Shown here: piece after piece, positions 31,018-43,054 of the stretch
How the letters are laid out: every line of letters starts with the position of its first letter
Position numbering within the stretch: the first letter of the stretch is position 1
Source of the DNA: Diaporthe sp. PMI_573
Taxonomy: Eukaryota > Ascomycota > Sordariomycetes > Diaporthales > Diaporthaceae
Assembly (NCBI GenBank): GCA_021399435.1
Contig: JAJTUP010000096.1
Coordinates: 62,001-126,000 of the forward strand
Direction: 5' to 3'
Length of the DNA stretch: 64,000 bases
The notes under the pieces: generated by a model
Seen by the model: only the letters and a program-made list of their open reading frames with translations
Databases searched by the model: none
What the model was told of the DNA's origin: nothing
Made by a program: the position numbers and the translations under genes

Positions 31018-32433
31018 GATCAACACCAACAGAAGATTCCACGAACATACGGCCATCGCCAACAAAGCTTTGCTGCCTGGAACACACTGTGTCAAAGAGT
31101 CTAAACGTGCACGCAACCCTTCTAGTGTCAAATTGAACAAAATGTCACGTTCAAGAAACATAGAAAGGGATTTCACCTATCAACAACACGGATGCAGAGG
31201 CAGAGCGCACCTGTCAAAGAAGCAGCAGCAAGACGTCCATGAGGATACTACTCGGGAGAGCATAAAAGAATTGAGTGTTGAAGACTGCATTGTGGTTAAA
31301 TTGTAGAAGATGATCTAAATAAAAACACGGTCGCCAGAACGCCAAGTGCAGGTTCAAGTCTAAACCCTCTCTTTCCTTTAACACCCTTATAAAGCGTTCT
31401 ATCTCTGTGTCTGATCATACGCATTGTGCATAGTTCAAGGATGATCTCAGGCGGAGTTTCTATAGACTGATGATAGCGGTAATATTCGTTTCCTTATTTA
31501 AAGGACGGCTGGCTTTCATATTGCGAAATAAACACCATTAACCTACTGAGCCGAGGCAGGAGGAAACGGTAACTGTTTCCAAGGATAACATGGGAGATTT
31601 TATGGCCGACTTGTCCAACTTGTATGGCGATAATTATCAAGAGCTCTCAACGGCAGCTTTGCCATGGACCACTGAAGGTAAAAATGGCGCCGGAGATTTG
31701 GGGATGTTCCGCGATAAGGCAAGCTCATGATATGGAGATGCTGGGTGTCCATACTTAGCAGCCGGCGATGGTGCAACGATATTATACGGGTTACTTTTCG
31801 TAATTGTTATCGTGCGGGCGGGCAAGGCAACTTGGGGGCTGGCTGCAGGCAGAGCGTTGCCGATGCTGATGACAAATCGAGCTGGCGGTGCCGCATCTGG
31901 GTTTCGGTAAAGAACGGGTGACTGCATGCCACAGAGGCTTAACCATACATTATTCATTTTCGTCTCTCCACGGCTTAACCTTAGTTGGCAAATTTTTTAA
32001 TCATTTACTGTGCTTTGGGAATTGATTTATATGGAGTGATGGCGCTTGGCGGAAGTACAGAATATTTATTTCACATTTTTAAATTCTGAAACCCACTTTC
32101 ATACCCATCTCTAACGCACAGACGCGAAGCTCTGCATTGACTCGGCCCACTCAGAGAATATCTCCTCAGGGCTGGGACTGCACGACTAAGTTTTTGAGTC
32201 ATCCTAAGGGTTGATTTGTATGAATGTCGAACATGTTTCTGATAGTGCTAACAGGAGCTGAATCCAGCCAGTCAAATTATGAGATTTGGCTGTATAAGCG
32301 GCTTGGCAGGTGCGTGGCAAATTTGTTGTCATACCGGCCCTTCAAGGGATGATTGTGATTTCGGCTGCTGTTGCACCCTCCCTTCCTGTCCTTTAAGCTT
32401 CATTTTTTCCTTCAAACTGTCCACGATGCCACG
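31018..32433. other. Stretch without a supported gene
   Basis: About 1.4 kb. A minus-strand frame with an ATG at 31957 (106 codons to 31637, Ala/Pro-rich) is the only candidate and has no known motif. Confidence 0.4.
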
Positions 32434-32974
32434 TTGGGCGGCCTTGCTTCTGGCAAGACGAGGGCCTAGACAAGGCACACGTAGGATTCATCTATCGAGC
32501 TGGGCACCTCGCCTAGTTACAAGGCCTATTGCCAGGACTTGAACGTAACGGTATTGTCACGTGTAAGCCGCACACTCCACCACTCCTGAAACAAAATCCT
32601 GATGTACCATAGGCCTGCTGCTTGTGATGGAATATTTTGAAGGAATTCTATTTTTGACAACCAACCGCTTCGAGGTCATCGACAGCGCATTCAAGTCCCG
32701 CATCCATCTCACAATCTCCTACCCTCATCTAACATCTGATTCTAGAAAGCAGCTATGGCGCAACCTGATTGTAAGAGCTTGTAATGACCGCTTGCCTCAA
32801 TGGGCAACGGAAAGATTTCTGAAGAAGGTCGCAGAGTCAGAGGTCAACGGGCGGGAAATAAAAAACATAGTACGCATGGCACACGGCTTAGCGCGTGCCG
32901 GAAAACGGGACATGAGAAGCGAGGACGTGTTCAAAGGCATCGCCGGATATCTAGAGGGGCAAATTAGATCGTGA
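32434..32974 (+). pseudogene. AAA ATPase relic
   Basis: From 32624 the frame encodes the second half of a fungal AAA module (MEYFEGILFLTTNRF, SRIHLTISYPHL, VNGREIKNIVRMAHGLAR), with the sensor-1 Asn in TTNR and the SRIH segment. Upstream, in other frames, decayed pieces appear in correct order: LGGLASGKT (P-loop) near 32434, LDKAHV (Walker B-like) near 32466 and ERNGIV near 32540. Large parts between them are deleted. The C-terminal frame is clean but has no credible start. Function is lost. It resembles the large uncharacterised fungal AAA proteins, not BCS1. Confidence 0.8.
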
Positions 32975-34493
32975 CCGACCACAAGCCCAATGAGCCCATT
33001 GATCATATAATTAGCTTCTTGGTCCGCGAACCCCTTCGACTGCCAGAGGTGAGACAGTACAAATGATCGCGATCAGACACCGCGGAGTACCAAAGGCCAA
33101 TACATCGTTGTTTTGCTTCTTCTTTTGGGCTAAGAAGGTGGGTAATAATATCTATACTTTGCCCACTCCACCTTTATTCCGCATTTATCTTACCCGAGTT
33201 TTCAACATCCAATCTCAGCCTTTTTTCCAAAAACCTGTCATCCCGCATAGGTACCACATTCCATTCTTCTGGCATTGGACACAAGGAGAGCTGCTGTTAC
33301 TTCCAGAGGAAGATTTGTATTCACCCCCGAAATCACAGTGCCCGCATATGTGTTTCACTGGACAATCTGATTGGGTATGTTTGCTAATGATCGATAATAC
33401 TGTTAGATGTATCGATCATATTGAAAGAACACCAGGGCCTTACCAGTCCGGCATTGTGTTAAAGAGTAACTTTTATTAATTAATTGTCGGCCGCCACGGA
33501 AACTGAGTACCAATAGCGGAGTTCAGAGCATTGAAGGGTGAGAGGTGGGGTAGTAGTGACGCGGAAGAGAAAAACTTGGCGACCAAGTTCTTCTTTAGGT
33601 GCCTAAGGTGGCGTTGCTAACGGTCAAACATAAATAGACTAATCGTAATTAGGCTCAGTGCACCGCGGATTGTGTAACCATTTGATATCTGAATTGCGAC
33701 GAGATACGGTACGGGCGGCCTTGGATGGTGCCTTTCGAACCTACCTACCGTATACGATGACACCGGAAAACAAACCAGATCATGGAATGAGCTTCCACGC
33801 CTGACCTCGTCTTTCTCCAAGAACCTTTTTTCGCACTTCTTCTGCCTCTCGTAAGCCCACGCGATCCGTGTCTCCCGGTTTCGCACTGCCACTTCAGCCC
33901 AACTGGCACAGGCCGAGCAGTTGATTTTTTACAATGTGAACAAGTGACACGTGGGTGACGCTGAAGATTGTCTAGACACGCTCTCGGTTGATGAAGATGT
34001 TGTTGTAGATACGTGACAGAATCCTCAACGGAGCGAGGCATTTACAGGAATATTTCGGAAAGCCCGGAACTGTGGCAAATGCGAAGCATCGTGCCATGGT
34101 GGACGGACTTGTGGCCGTTAATGTGTGACATTGTCCTGTTGTCCGTAAGCTTGATCGTGGCTTGCCGGTTTCTCTGCGCGCCCGTGCGATAGGAAACGGC
34201 CGCACCGGAGACAAGACGAGACGAGACGAGACGAGACAGGACGAGACTGGAGACAGCCTCGTCTTCTGCCAACCCCGCTTGATCATCCCCAATCCACCCT
34301 CCCTTCCCTGCCTGCGATAAAGGTCCCCAGCAAGAGTACATACATGTGTACAGTACACACTGGACGACGCCTATGCTACCCCAGTGTTGTGTACACCACA
34401 GCAGCGATCAGACCCCTTTCCGTGAGCGGGCGGGGATCCAGAGATTCACCTGCCTGAATTGACGGACTGCGTAATGAGTCCCCTACCCTAGCC
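32975..34493. other. Stretch without a supported gene
   Basis: About 1.5 kb. A plus-strand frame at 33063-33479 (138 codons) is hydrophobic and aromatic with no recognisable domain, and minus frames around 33617-34041 are likewise unassigned. A pentanucleotide repeat lies at 34207-34251. Confidence 0.4.
34207..34251. repeat. GAGAC microsatellite
   Basis: Repeated GAGAC/ACGAG pentamers with a few interruptions. Confidence 0.85.
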
Positions 34494-34706
34494 CTAATAT
34501 GGGCAATACAAGCAGCTCAGGTACACAAATATTATCGTTGACAATTGCTTGATCTGTGATTGCCTTCTGATAAGACTATCGATCAGCTTATACCAAGAGT
34601 TCCATCGGGTGTCGACCCCAAGCCGCAAGCCTACTCGATCCTCCCATAGATCACTGTGGATAGATGAATTTCGAAGCCAGACCGCAATGTTATGTAGGTT
34701 ATGCAT
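34494..34706 (-). mobile_element. hAT transposase relic, central region
   Basis: About 70 codons read HNIAVWLRNS, then LGVDTRWNSWYKLID and RRQSQIKQL, the central part of fungal hAT transposases. It belongs to the same subfamily as the element at 48112-49877 and covers part of the region deleted there. Confidence 0.75.
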
Positions 34707-34795
34707 CGCCGGGATGGTTTGCCAGCCTCTGAAGATGTCATCCTTGAAATCGGGGGGCTTCCGAGCGGCCCTTTTAGCCTTTCCCTTCCATATCC

Positions 34796-35225
34796 TACTG
34801 GAAGGCTGTTCTTGCTATCGCGAAAGTCGAAGACGCGTTGCATCCAGCGACAACGAATACGCTCGATCTCGGTAGCCTGAAGCTAACCGAAGGCTTCCCC
34901 AGCCGTCCAGGATATGGTACCAAGGGTACCAAGGTTGAACTCATGGCAAAGTACGTCGAGTAACTGCCTCCATCAAACATGATTCTGCATCGGTACGACA
35001 TCCAGACCAGCCCTGAAGCCGCTGGCAGGAAGCGTTTCCGGCTCGTGCAGCTACTGCTCCAGTCGGCGGAATTAGCGCGCGCACCAGGACAGCCTTGCAA
35101 CTGACTTCCGGTCTATCCTTGTCTCTAAAACTAAGTTTCCGCGTGACGAGACCATCATCGAGGTCCTCTATCGTTCCGAAGGTGAAGACGAGCCAGCGGC
35201 TGGAGCTATCACAGTCGGATCATAA
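34796..35225 (+). pseudogene. Argonaute (AGO/QDE-2-like) N-terminal domain relic
   Basis: The plus strand reads LKLTEGFPSRPGYGTKGTKV, the hallmark entry of the Argonaute N domain. After an in-frame TAA at 34961 the same frame continues as MILHRYDIQTSPEAAGRKRF, matching the next conserved strand. A frameshift near 35085 leads to LATDFRSILVSKTKF and VLYRSEGEDEP, the following N-domain segment. PAZ, MID and PIWI domains are absent. Argonautes bind small RNAs in quelling and RNA interference; this piece cannot. The order and spacing of three motifs make the assignment firm despite the damage. Confidence 0.8.
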
Positions 35226-36758
35226 CAGAAATAGAGGCACAAGCGGTCAAATTAGCTTATAATTATTCTTTAGGAGTCTTTAGTTCCTGCGACCTTCAAA
35301 TGTTTTTTGAGAGCGAAAACATCTTTATTATGGCCATTTGAGCTACAGAAAGGTGGCTAGCGTAGTGAGGGCGTTGAATGCTCTGGCAACTTTTTGAATG
35401 TTACCCTCAGACGTGAAAGTCTCCACTGCTAAATGACAGACAATAAACATGGAGAGTAAGACAATTCCCAAAGTAGCCCATGTCGTCGGCGACTATCTAG
35501 AGCAAGCCTCACGCTATTTCTACCGCCTTCATGCACGAGCATTAGCCAGGCAGAGGAAACGATAGGAGAAATTTCTCAGCAATACGTCTGCGGCGTCGAA
35601 CAACTTCTGCCGAAATGACCCACAACAGCACAAGATGAGAAACGGACCCAGACACAAACTTAAGCTTACCCAAAATCCCATTCACAAATTTCGAAATGGC
35701 AATTCGCGCCAAACATTGGGGACAAACAGAAGCAGACTGCACTTGCTACAAGAGCAGTGTGAAGATTGCAGTTTCGGGGCTAACCAGGCATGGCCAGTGG
35801 AAAGGATCCTCGCACATAAGGTCCAGAAGTAGAATCGCTGGTATCTGGTTTCAGGTTTCGTGTTGTGCGGGGGCGCACACTATGGCTTCTCTTCTCGTAC
35901 GTGTTGGGGCTACTATCCGGTTCTGCTTCGCAGGCGACAATAGTAGTTCTTCGTGCGAGAAAGAAATGAAATAGCCGTCTAGACCGAAGAAGACATTGAG
36001 AGCATCTTCAAGACTAGGGCATGGGACTAGCTGGCGCGAGCTGCGCAGAAGCCTACGCACATGCTTACCCGAAACTGCTAGATATAGGCCATAGGTAGAA
36101 ATGCCCATTAAAGTGGGACCAGGCTCTGTTCGGGACCTACATAGTTAATACATAGAGGCTTGGGTGATTTCCTTAACCCTACAGGAGTCCAAGAAGAAAC
36201 CTCTCCCGCCCAGAGAAGAAGAGCGATGCATTTACAATGCCTGTCATAATTAAGTATATTGAATGATTTCTTGAATTATGGGTTTTAATCTTTTCCAGCC
36301 CGCATTAATTAGCGATTGTAACAAAGAGAACTCGGGTCGGAACATATTATCACAAACTGTTACGGCGCTTGTATCTTCTTGGGCTCCGACAAAACTGTTT
36401 GTAGAAGACGAGGGATTTCAGCAAAACTTCACCTACGGCCTGTCTTGTTTAGAGTGCAGGTTCTGGAAAAGGCGCTGGTCCTGGTGCAGGTGAAAACTGA
36501 AGCAAGAGGCCAAACGCCAGGAACCCTGTAAAGGCTTAATTTTTTTTCCCTTTCTGGTCAACCTGCTTACACACGCAACGAAGCCATTGCGATACAACAC
36601 CTGACGGACTCGGAAAGGAGAAGCAAGCCTCATTCTCAATCTGTGACCATAATGAGATTGTACTGACGTAAGATCAGGTCCTCAATACCAGACGCGAGGT
36701 CAAATGTCCGGAGCAGCAGTGCCTCACTCACATACCTGTCTGCTCTGTTGACGCAAAG
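35226..36758. other. Stretch without a supported gene
   Basis: About 1.5 kb. Open frames (for example minus 35851-36108, ATG at 36108) have no recognised motif. No repeat stood out. Confidence 0.4.
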
Positions 36759-39082
36759 ATGGATCCTAAACGTGTCAACGAGTTTCTCCCGGCGGCCTCA
36801 TCAGCCACGGCGTCCTCGGCAGATCGGATGGACACAACTCCGATGGAAGACGATTTCGATGTGGCGCAGTACCGCGCATTGAAGAAGGACAAGCAGGAGG
36901 AACAGAAGCGACTCGACCACGAGCATGACCACCGCCATAGGCAGCTTGAGGAGCAGGTCCACCTAGAGAACAATCGTCTGTACTCACAGTTGCAGCAAAG
37001 AGTCCAGGAAAGTGTTCAGCGGGCCTTTATAGACCTTCAGCCCGCGATCGCCGCCACGATCAACAACCAAGTCAGCCTTCGACTGGAGCAGCAACGATTA
37101 CGTGACGAGCATGCGGCGAGCAAGACCACCATCGAGCAGCGTTATCATAATAAGATCACGAGCCTCATGGCGATGCCGTCAGCCGCTCGCAGTGCGATGC
37201 CCAGGGTGAATAGTAACAGTAGCACGCCGTCGCATCCTCAAACTAGTGCTATTCGAGTCAGTCAAAGCCTATATAGATCTTTCTGTCTATGTACACACAA
37301 GCCTCTAGGTCTTAGTATCACTAACACGCTGTTATTCAGATGTCAAATGCAGGACAAGGGACTCCTGCGACGCCAGCGTTCGCTAATACTTCACCTGCAC
37401 ACCAACACCAGTCGGTGAATACACCGACGCCGGCGTCGCGTGGGCCGGCGCCTCAGGAAGCAGCTCGTCCGGAGCCAATGGCCCATCAGCCACAGCAGCG
37501 TATGCCTCCTCGCGCTGAGGCGCCTCCGCATCATCATCAGCAGCCGGTTGCGCCGCAGCGCATCCTTCCTTCTGAACCCTTGACTCGACAGCCAGTGGGT
37601 CCTCCTCAGCCAGCGGGCCCTCAGCGGATGCCTCTCCCGGAATCCATGGCACAGCAGCCAATGATTCAGCAGCAGCGTATGCCTACGGAGCCAGTGCATC
37701 ATCAGCGACCTCTGCCGCACCATCACGTGCCCGAACATCATCCTCATGAGCCTCGTCACCAACTACCAAGCGTGGCCCAGCCAGTCCTGGCTAGCGATAC
37801 CAAGTTGACCGAGCCTCCGCTGCGACAGGACGTTCCGCCGTTGCCGAGTTCAAATCCACACGTCCTGACAAGTCGTGCTTCTCAGGGCGCGACTCCGGCC
37901 CCACGCCAAGATGTGGAAAGGAAGGCCGCTGACTCGCCAGCCACCGAAGCCGCGACCAGCGCCATGAAGCGGCCGCGCACCAGGGACAGGCCCTTTGATC
38001 AAGGACAGGATGGTCCATCGCCAGTCAAACGCAGTCCTCGCGCACACCGGCCGCCACCGGCACCGGTGGTAGGCATGGAAAAGCGGGTTCAGCGCACGAT
38101 CAGCTTCGCCGAGGTCTACCAGGACGGCAAGGCTCAATACAAGCACCAGATCTTCGAGTACAAGACCGGCTCGGGCAACTGGTACATCGTCAAGTGCGAT
38201 GAGCACGGCGTCCATTTCAAGTTTGGCAACCCGGTCCACGGCGCGGCCAAGCACGTGCACAGTCCTCAACATGACATGCAACCCAAGACGCACGATCTAG
38301 CCATCGAGATTTGTGGGTACCTCGTCACCGACTGCAACGCTGAGCTTGCCAAGCTCAACAACGATGAGTACCAGCGCGCGGTGGCCGAGGATGGTTACGA
38401 GCCGTACAACCGGAATCTTCTCACAAAGGAGGGGAGGCAGCGCACCGACAACCACAAGAAGCAGCCCAAAACCGAGAGGGAAGGAGGCGAGATCCACGTC
38501 AACGGCGACATGACTTCCAACAAGGCGCCAAAGGCCCGGGAGCAGAAGCCGGCGCCAAGCATCACCGTGCCCAAGGATTGTCATTTCTACCAGGGACTGT
38601 GGCAGTCGAACAAGAAATGGTACTCACTGGTCGTATTGCCCATACGGCCGGACGGGAGCCTGCGAGAGGTCGGGCTGAAAGAAAGGTTCCAAGAGCTGCC
38701 GCTCATGCAGACCGTGCCGAAATGCTACCGCGTAGACCGGGTCAGCCTGCAGATCAAGGGGTGGCAACCTGCGTACGAGGACGGAGAGGCAAAGGCCAAG
38801 AAGCGTGAGTATCCTGTCATGTTCTTCGACAGGACGCCCTGGTCACTGGGCTGGCTGCCTGCCCAGAAGCTTCAGGAGCTTGACTTAGATAACCCGCCCG
38901 AGAGTGTGGATATTAGTGGTCTCAGGAAGGCCCGGGAGTGGTTCGCCGTGAAAATGAACAACCGCGCCAGTTGGGATGAACTGAAACGACTTGGACCTGG
39001 GGAGCCTCTTTCGGCAACCCCGGAGGGCGAGGCAGAGTGGATCGGTAGGTTCTACCTGGGACTAAATGTGAAGGCGGAGTGA
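36759..39082 (+). CDS. Coiled-coil, Pro/Gln-rich protein with a Cys/His domain
   Basis: Exon 36759-37256 and exon 37340-39082 join cleanly across an 83-bp intron, giving 746 residues. Residues 30-130 are a charged coiled coil (KKDKQEEQKRLDHEHDHRHR). Residues 165-400 are disordered and rich in Pro, Gln, His and Met. From about residue 417 a folded region begins (RTISFAEVYQDGKAQYKHQ). It includes GNWYIVKCDEHGVHF and AAKHVHSPQHD, a C-x2-H...H-x4-H arrangement that looks like a fungal zinc-binding module. A second folded block (DCHFYQGLWQSNKKWYSLVV) follows near residue 575. It is probably nuclear, given basic KRPRTRD and KRSPR clusters. A role in transcription or chromatin is only an inference. 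The gene is intact. Confidence 0.8.
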
Positions 39083-39105
39083 ATACTGATTTGGAAACAC
39101 TTCAC

Positions 39106-39393
39106 GTAGGTGATCAAGGGCTGTCTCTACGGTCCGCAGACAAGTCCGACGATAGGAGCCCAACCTTTTTCGACAAGCAGTTCGGGAAGAGTCCCGCTCG
39201 GCGCGATTCGCCCGGCAGTGACGATGACTCTGACGGTGACAGTGACGAAGAGGAAGACCCGATGAAGATGGACATTGGGCCAATCCCAGACCCCAGCGCC
39301 GGAGACTCTAACTGGGTACAAGGTGGCTCTGGCTCGGACTCCCACGGGTCAGACGTTGAGATGGACGACACGTCGCCGGAGTCCTTTCCCTAG
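39106..39393 (+). pseudogene. Acidic tail-like frame fused to PKS sequence
   Basis: The frame reads FDKQFGKSPARRDSPGSDDD and continues with Ser/Asp/Glu runs. It lacks an ATG near its start and is not in frame with the preceding gene. Its last seven codons (TSPESFP) are read out of frame from the acyltransferase sequence that starts at about 39373. It may be a former last exon of the gene at 36759. Confidence 0.4.
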
Positions 39394-40157
39394 CCGACAT
39401 GCTATATCTCGTCGGGCACCGCGCGCTCCTGCTCGCCCGGCTGTGCGAAGCCGGGTCGTACGGCATGCTGGCCGTGTCGGCTGAGACGACGCAGGGAATT
39501 CAGGCGTGGCTTAAAGGCCGAAAAGACTCATCCTCCAGTGTGGCCTGCACGAACAGCCCTCGGTCCCTCGTCATAGCCGGCCACATGGACGAGGTTCTGG
39601 CGCTGCAGGCAGAGCTCACCGAGACGTTGGCGGCCCGCACTAAACTGCTCCCGATCCCCTATGCTTTCCACTCTCGACAGATGGATGCTCTCATGAAGCA
39701 GTACAAAGCCCTTGCCCGAGGGGTTACGTTTTCGGCGCCAAAGTTGCCCGTTGTGTCGACTCTCCTGGCGCGTGTCTGCGATTCTTCAGGCGTCTTTGAT
39801 GCGGACTACTTGTGGCGGCAGACCCGTGAGGAGTGCCGCTTCTTCGACGCAGTAAATGCTGCCAAAGCAAGTCTGGATAACCCCCTCTGGCTGGAGATCG
39901 GTCCTGCTCAGGTCCTGGGACCTTTTGTATCCGCCACATACCCTCAGCCGCCGGGTCTACGATCCGTGATGTCAACACTCGCCGTCGGCAAGGATGCCTG
40001 GACCTCTCTGTCCGGCTGTATGGCAGGGTTGACTGAGGCTGGGATCAACATCGACTGGCGCAGACTCTACTCTCCTCATGCCAAGACTCTCAACCTACTG
40101 AGGCTCCCCACATATGCGTGGGACCTTCAGGACTTTTGGATAACAGTCACCGACTAG
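39373..40157 (+). pseudogene. Non-reducing PKS acyltransferase fragment
   Basis: From 39373 the frame gives VAGVLSLADMLYLVGHRA, which lies just after the AT-domain active Ser in intact enzymes. The GHS nucleophile motif itself is cut off. The rest of the AT domain follows: SPRSLVIAG, PYAFHSRQMD (catalytic His region), and WLEIGPAQVLG. The post-AT linker ends in LPTYAWDLQDFWITVTD and a stop, at the point where the product-template domain would begin. KS, PT, ACP and TE domains are absent from the window. The frame is clean over 260 codons, so truncation is recent. Non-reducing PKSs make aromatic polyketides; this piece cannot. Confidence 0.88.
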
Positions 40158-41821
40158 GTGGCCAGGAATACACGGCACAGATGGGGCGGGTGGAGAACCA
40201 AGTGAGCAAAAGCAGAGGTCACCGAGGAGGGTGGGAGCGTATTTAAGGCACTGATGGGACTGATGCGGCATGTGACAGCAGCCTATTATAAAAAATGCAG
40301 TGACTAGGGTAGGTCGAGAGGTTGCAGTACGTAATGCGGGGGATGATGCATGCGCCACGATTTCCAGGGGAACTTTGCCGTGTGTCACACCCTCACGAGG
40401 CGACGAGGGAAGATCAGCCGCATTTGCGTTGGGGTAGGGGTGGTTTCCGGAGAACGAGGCTGGCCGCTCTTACTCCGATGCCATCTTATAGACGAGCCTT
40501 TGGCTAAGACAAATACCAGCCTAGAGTCCCTGGCGTGCAGCAGTGCATTTTGAAAGTCGCTAAGTATATCGGCTTGTCGAGAGGGACAGTGGGGGTCTGT
40601 TAAATTGGTGGACTTGCAAGGCATGGATGGACTTGGTCGTGTTGCTGGGCCTTGTCCTTGCACGAGGCATGACTGCGGCCGGTAGCATGGCCCAGACCGC
40701 ATGCTACATATGGGGTACAGCATCACCCGTCAAGGGACGGTTGCCTACCAACAGCGTAATACAGCCAATGAGACTCTGCTTCGGGCAAAATAACCCCAGT
40801 CCCCCTCTCATCGGCAATCATTTCTTATGAAAATAGGACGTGATAGCACATTTGCGCCGTGGCACGGCCGTGCGGATGTTAGCTGCCAAGTATGGCGATC
40901 AAGCTGTGAAGAAATCGACGGGCTCCAGCACTCTCTTGCCTCGCTGTTGTCACAAGGCTTTGCCAGCTTCGGCATGCGGCTTAACTCTGCATCCTCTTCT
41001 TCCTTGACTCCATTCACCGCGACTTATCACTTGACCAAACGCAGACTACCCACCTGATACCCAGTTCTCCCTCGCGCCACCTTATAATACGCCGGCCCCA
41101 CCAGGTCCATCCCTCAAAGTTGGCATATGACCAGAGTCACAGACTTCCACTAAAGACATCGGAGTTCGTCGACATCGCCGCTACTCTTTGATTCCACTGC
41201 ACACTCTATGCTCGCCACCTTGAGTATTTCCAACAGCCACTACCTCAGGCCACGGGAACACTCTACAAGACGACTTGGCCGAGGTGTCTAGCAGGAGTCG
41301 CTCACATGCGGTACATGGAGAAGCCCAATAAGTGCGGCCGCTTTGGGACCCGATTGTCTGTCTTAGAACAGATATCCCGACTCCCGAGACGATTCCAGAC
41401 TCGATCCCTTACAACCAGGGTAATGAGAACATTTTCATCAATGTGTCAGATAAACCGAGGAATTTAGCAGATTGCGCGAAGGTAAAAGTCGATTAGAATT
41501 ATCTGTCCTACTGTAACTATCCAGGAGGCAGGACAAGAATCGAAGCCTTGTGATGAAAAACCTTGACCCTATTAATTTAAAAGCCTCCCCCTTCTAAAGC
41601 CTCAAGCTCCACTCAGGGGCCCCTGAGTTTTCCGATCTGAAGGGCAAGTGTTGGGCAGCCACCTCCATATTGATATAGATCTGAATCAAGTCCCAACAGG
41701 ACAGCCGGTTCGCCCTGGTCGCACGTGCCAATACAACAAGAACCCTACTTTAACCATCTGACCATGTTGGACCGATGTAGCTTCTGGCAATGAGTCCTAG
41801 GTTCCCAATGAGGGCGTTCCT
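40158..41821. other. Stretch without a supported gene
   Basis: About 1.66 kb between the PKS fragment and the convergent 3' end of the fasciclin gene. Only short unassigned frames were seen. Confidence 0.45.
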
Positions 41822-43054
41822 TTACAGGAGATCGAAGTACCGAGCAGCAGCAGCCACACCCGCAAAGCTGCATACCAAAAATTTCCAGGACAATGGCTCC
41901 ATCGTCGTTGTCGCAGCTGCAGTCACCGGTGGCAGTCCTGATGACGTACCCAGCACCTGTTACCAAAATCGCTCGTCAGCATCCTACCAGCAAGGCCTAA
42001 CTACAGTAAGAGGGGCAGTAGCTAATACAGGGGTTGGCTCACTTTATCAATAGTATGGATAACTCCATTGCTAATGATGGCATCGCCGGCCAGGATCCGC
42101 GCTCCGTTGAGGTAGACGAGGCCGCCCCGCACCGAAACCGTCACCTCCCCCCCTGCGAGGGTAGGGTAGATGTCGCCATCCTCGAGCAGCGGCGTGTATG
42201 CCGGGAAGTCGATCAGAATGTGCCGCTTCAACAACTCCATGAGCTCAGCGTCCGTCTGGCTAGTAGTGTTTGTGAGGGCGTTATCGTCGGGCGCCAGGAC
42301 GGTGATGCCGGCCCTGGTGTCTAACTCGGCGAGGAGGCCGGTCTTTTGGAGGAAGCCCTGGAATGTGTTGACACCGAGGAATGGGAGGGTGGAGGAGGCG
42401 GTTTCTGGGATTGTGAGGACTCTATTTTCAAGATGTTCCGAATTAGTTAGCATGGCCGGGACCAACCCTGGCAATGGGTGACCTGGAGTATGTAGGAATA
42501 AAGCATGGAACTAACCCGTCAATGGGGCGGATGACACCATTGTCAAAGGGGATATCAGCACCCGTGACCTTGACGCTTGCCCCGAGGCCTGAGAAAACAA
42601 GGGGCGGCGATGCTGAGGTTGCGTTCTTCTCGACAATAGTTTGGTTGCGCCTTGGGCCGAGGTTCACGAATTCCGGGTTGTCCAGCAATGTCATGAAGGC
42701 AGATCCAGGCGAGGCGACCACATCCCTGATAAGCTTAGTGCTGTTCCTCGGGGGCTTCGGGGGCTTAGGAGGGCGAGGGGCGGTCGAGTTCACAGCACCG
42801 AGTGCGTTCCGCGCCTGCGTCTTATCGTCTTCGGCAGCCCGGCGGTTGGCAGGGGCGGTTGTATTGCCACCAGTCAGAGCAGCGTTTGTCGGGGCATACA
42901 CGATAAGGCCGGGCCCGGCATCGAGGACTGGGTCTCCCTGGAGCAGCTGAGCAAACTCGGCGAATCCGTTTTCCTCGAGCGTGGTCACTAGCGACTGCGC
43001 AAGAGCGGAGACAGCACAGAGAGCGAGGATGGCGATTAGGTGTTGCCTAAGCAT
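41822..43054 (-). CDS. Fasciclin (FAS1) domain cell-surface protein, GPI-type tail
   Basis: Exons 43054-42516, 42421-42043 and 41956-41822 join in phase through introns of 94 and 86 bp, giving 350 residues. Residues 1-19 form a signal peptide (MLRQHLIAILALCAVSA). Two FAS1 repeats follow: residues 21-187 with LIVYAPTNAAL and DNGVIRPIDGVLTIP, and residues 190-307 with ITVLAPDDNAL, RHILI and SNGVIHTIDKVL. Several N-x-S/T sites are present, and a Pro-rich insert splits the first repeat. The third exon adds a Ser/Thr linker and a hydrophobic C-terminus (FLVCSFAGVAAAA), typical of GPI attachment. Fungal FAS1 proteins sit at the wall or plasma membrane and are linked to adhesion. No damage is seen. 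Confidence 0.88.

Noticed and set aside
37383..38293. Minus-strand frames opposite the 746-residue gene
   Set aside because: They arise from Pro/Gln/His-rich coding sequence on the plus strand and carry no motif of their own.
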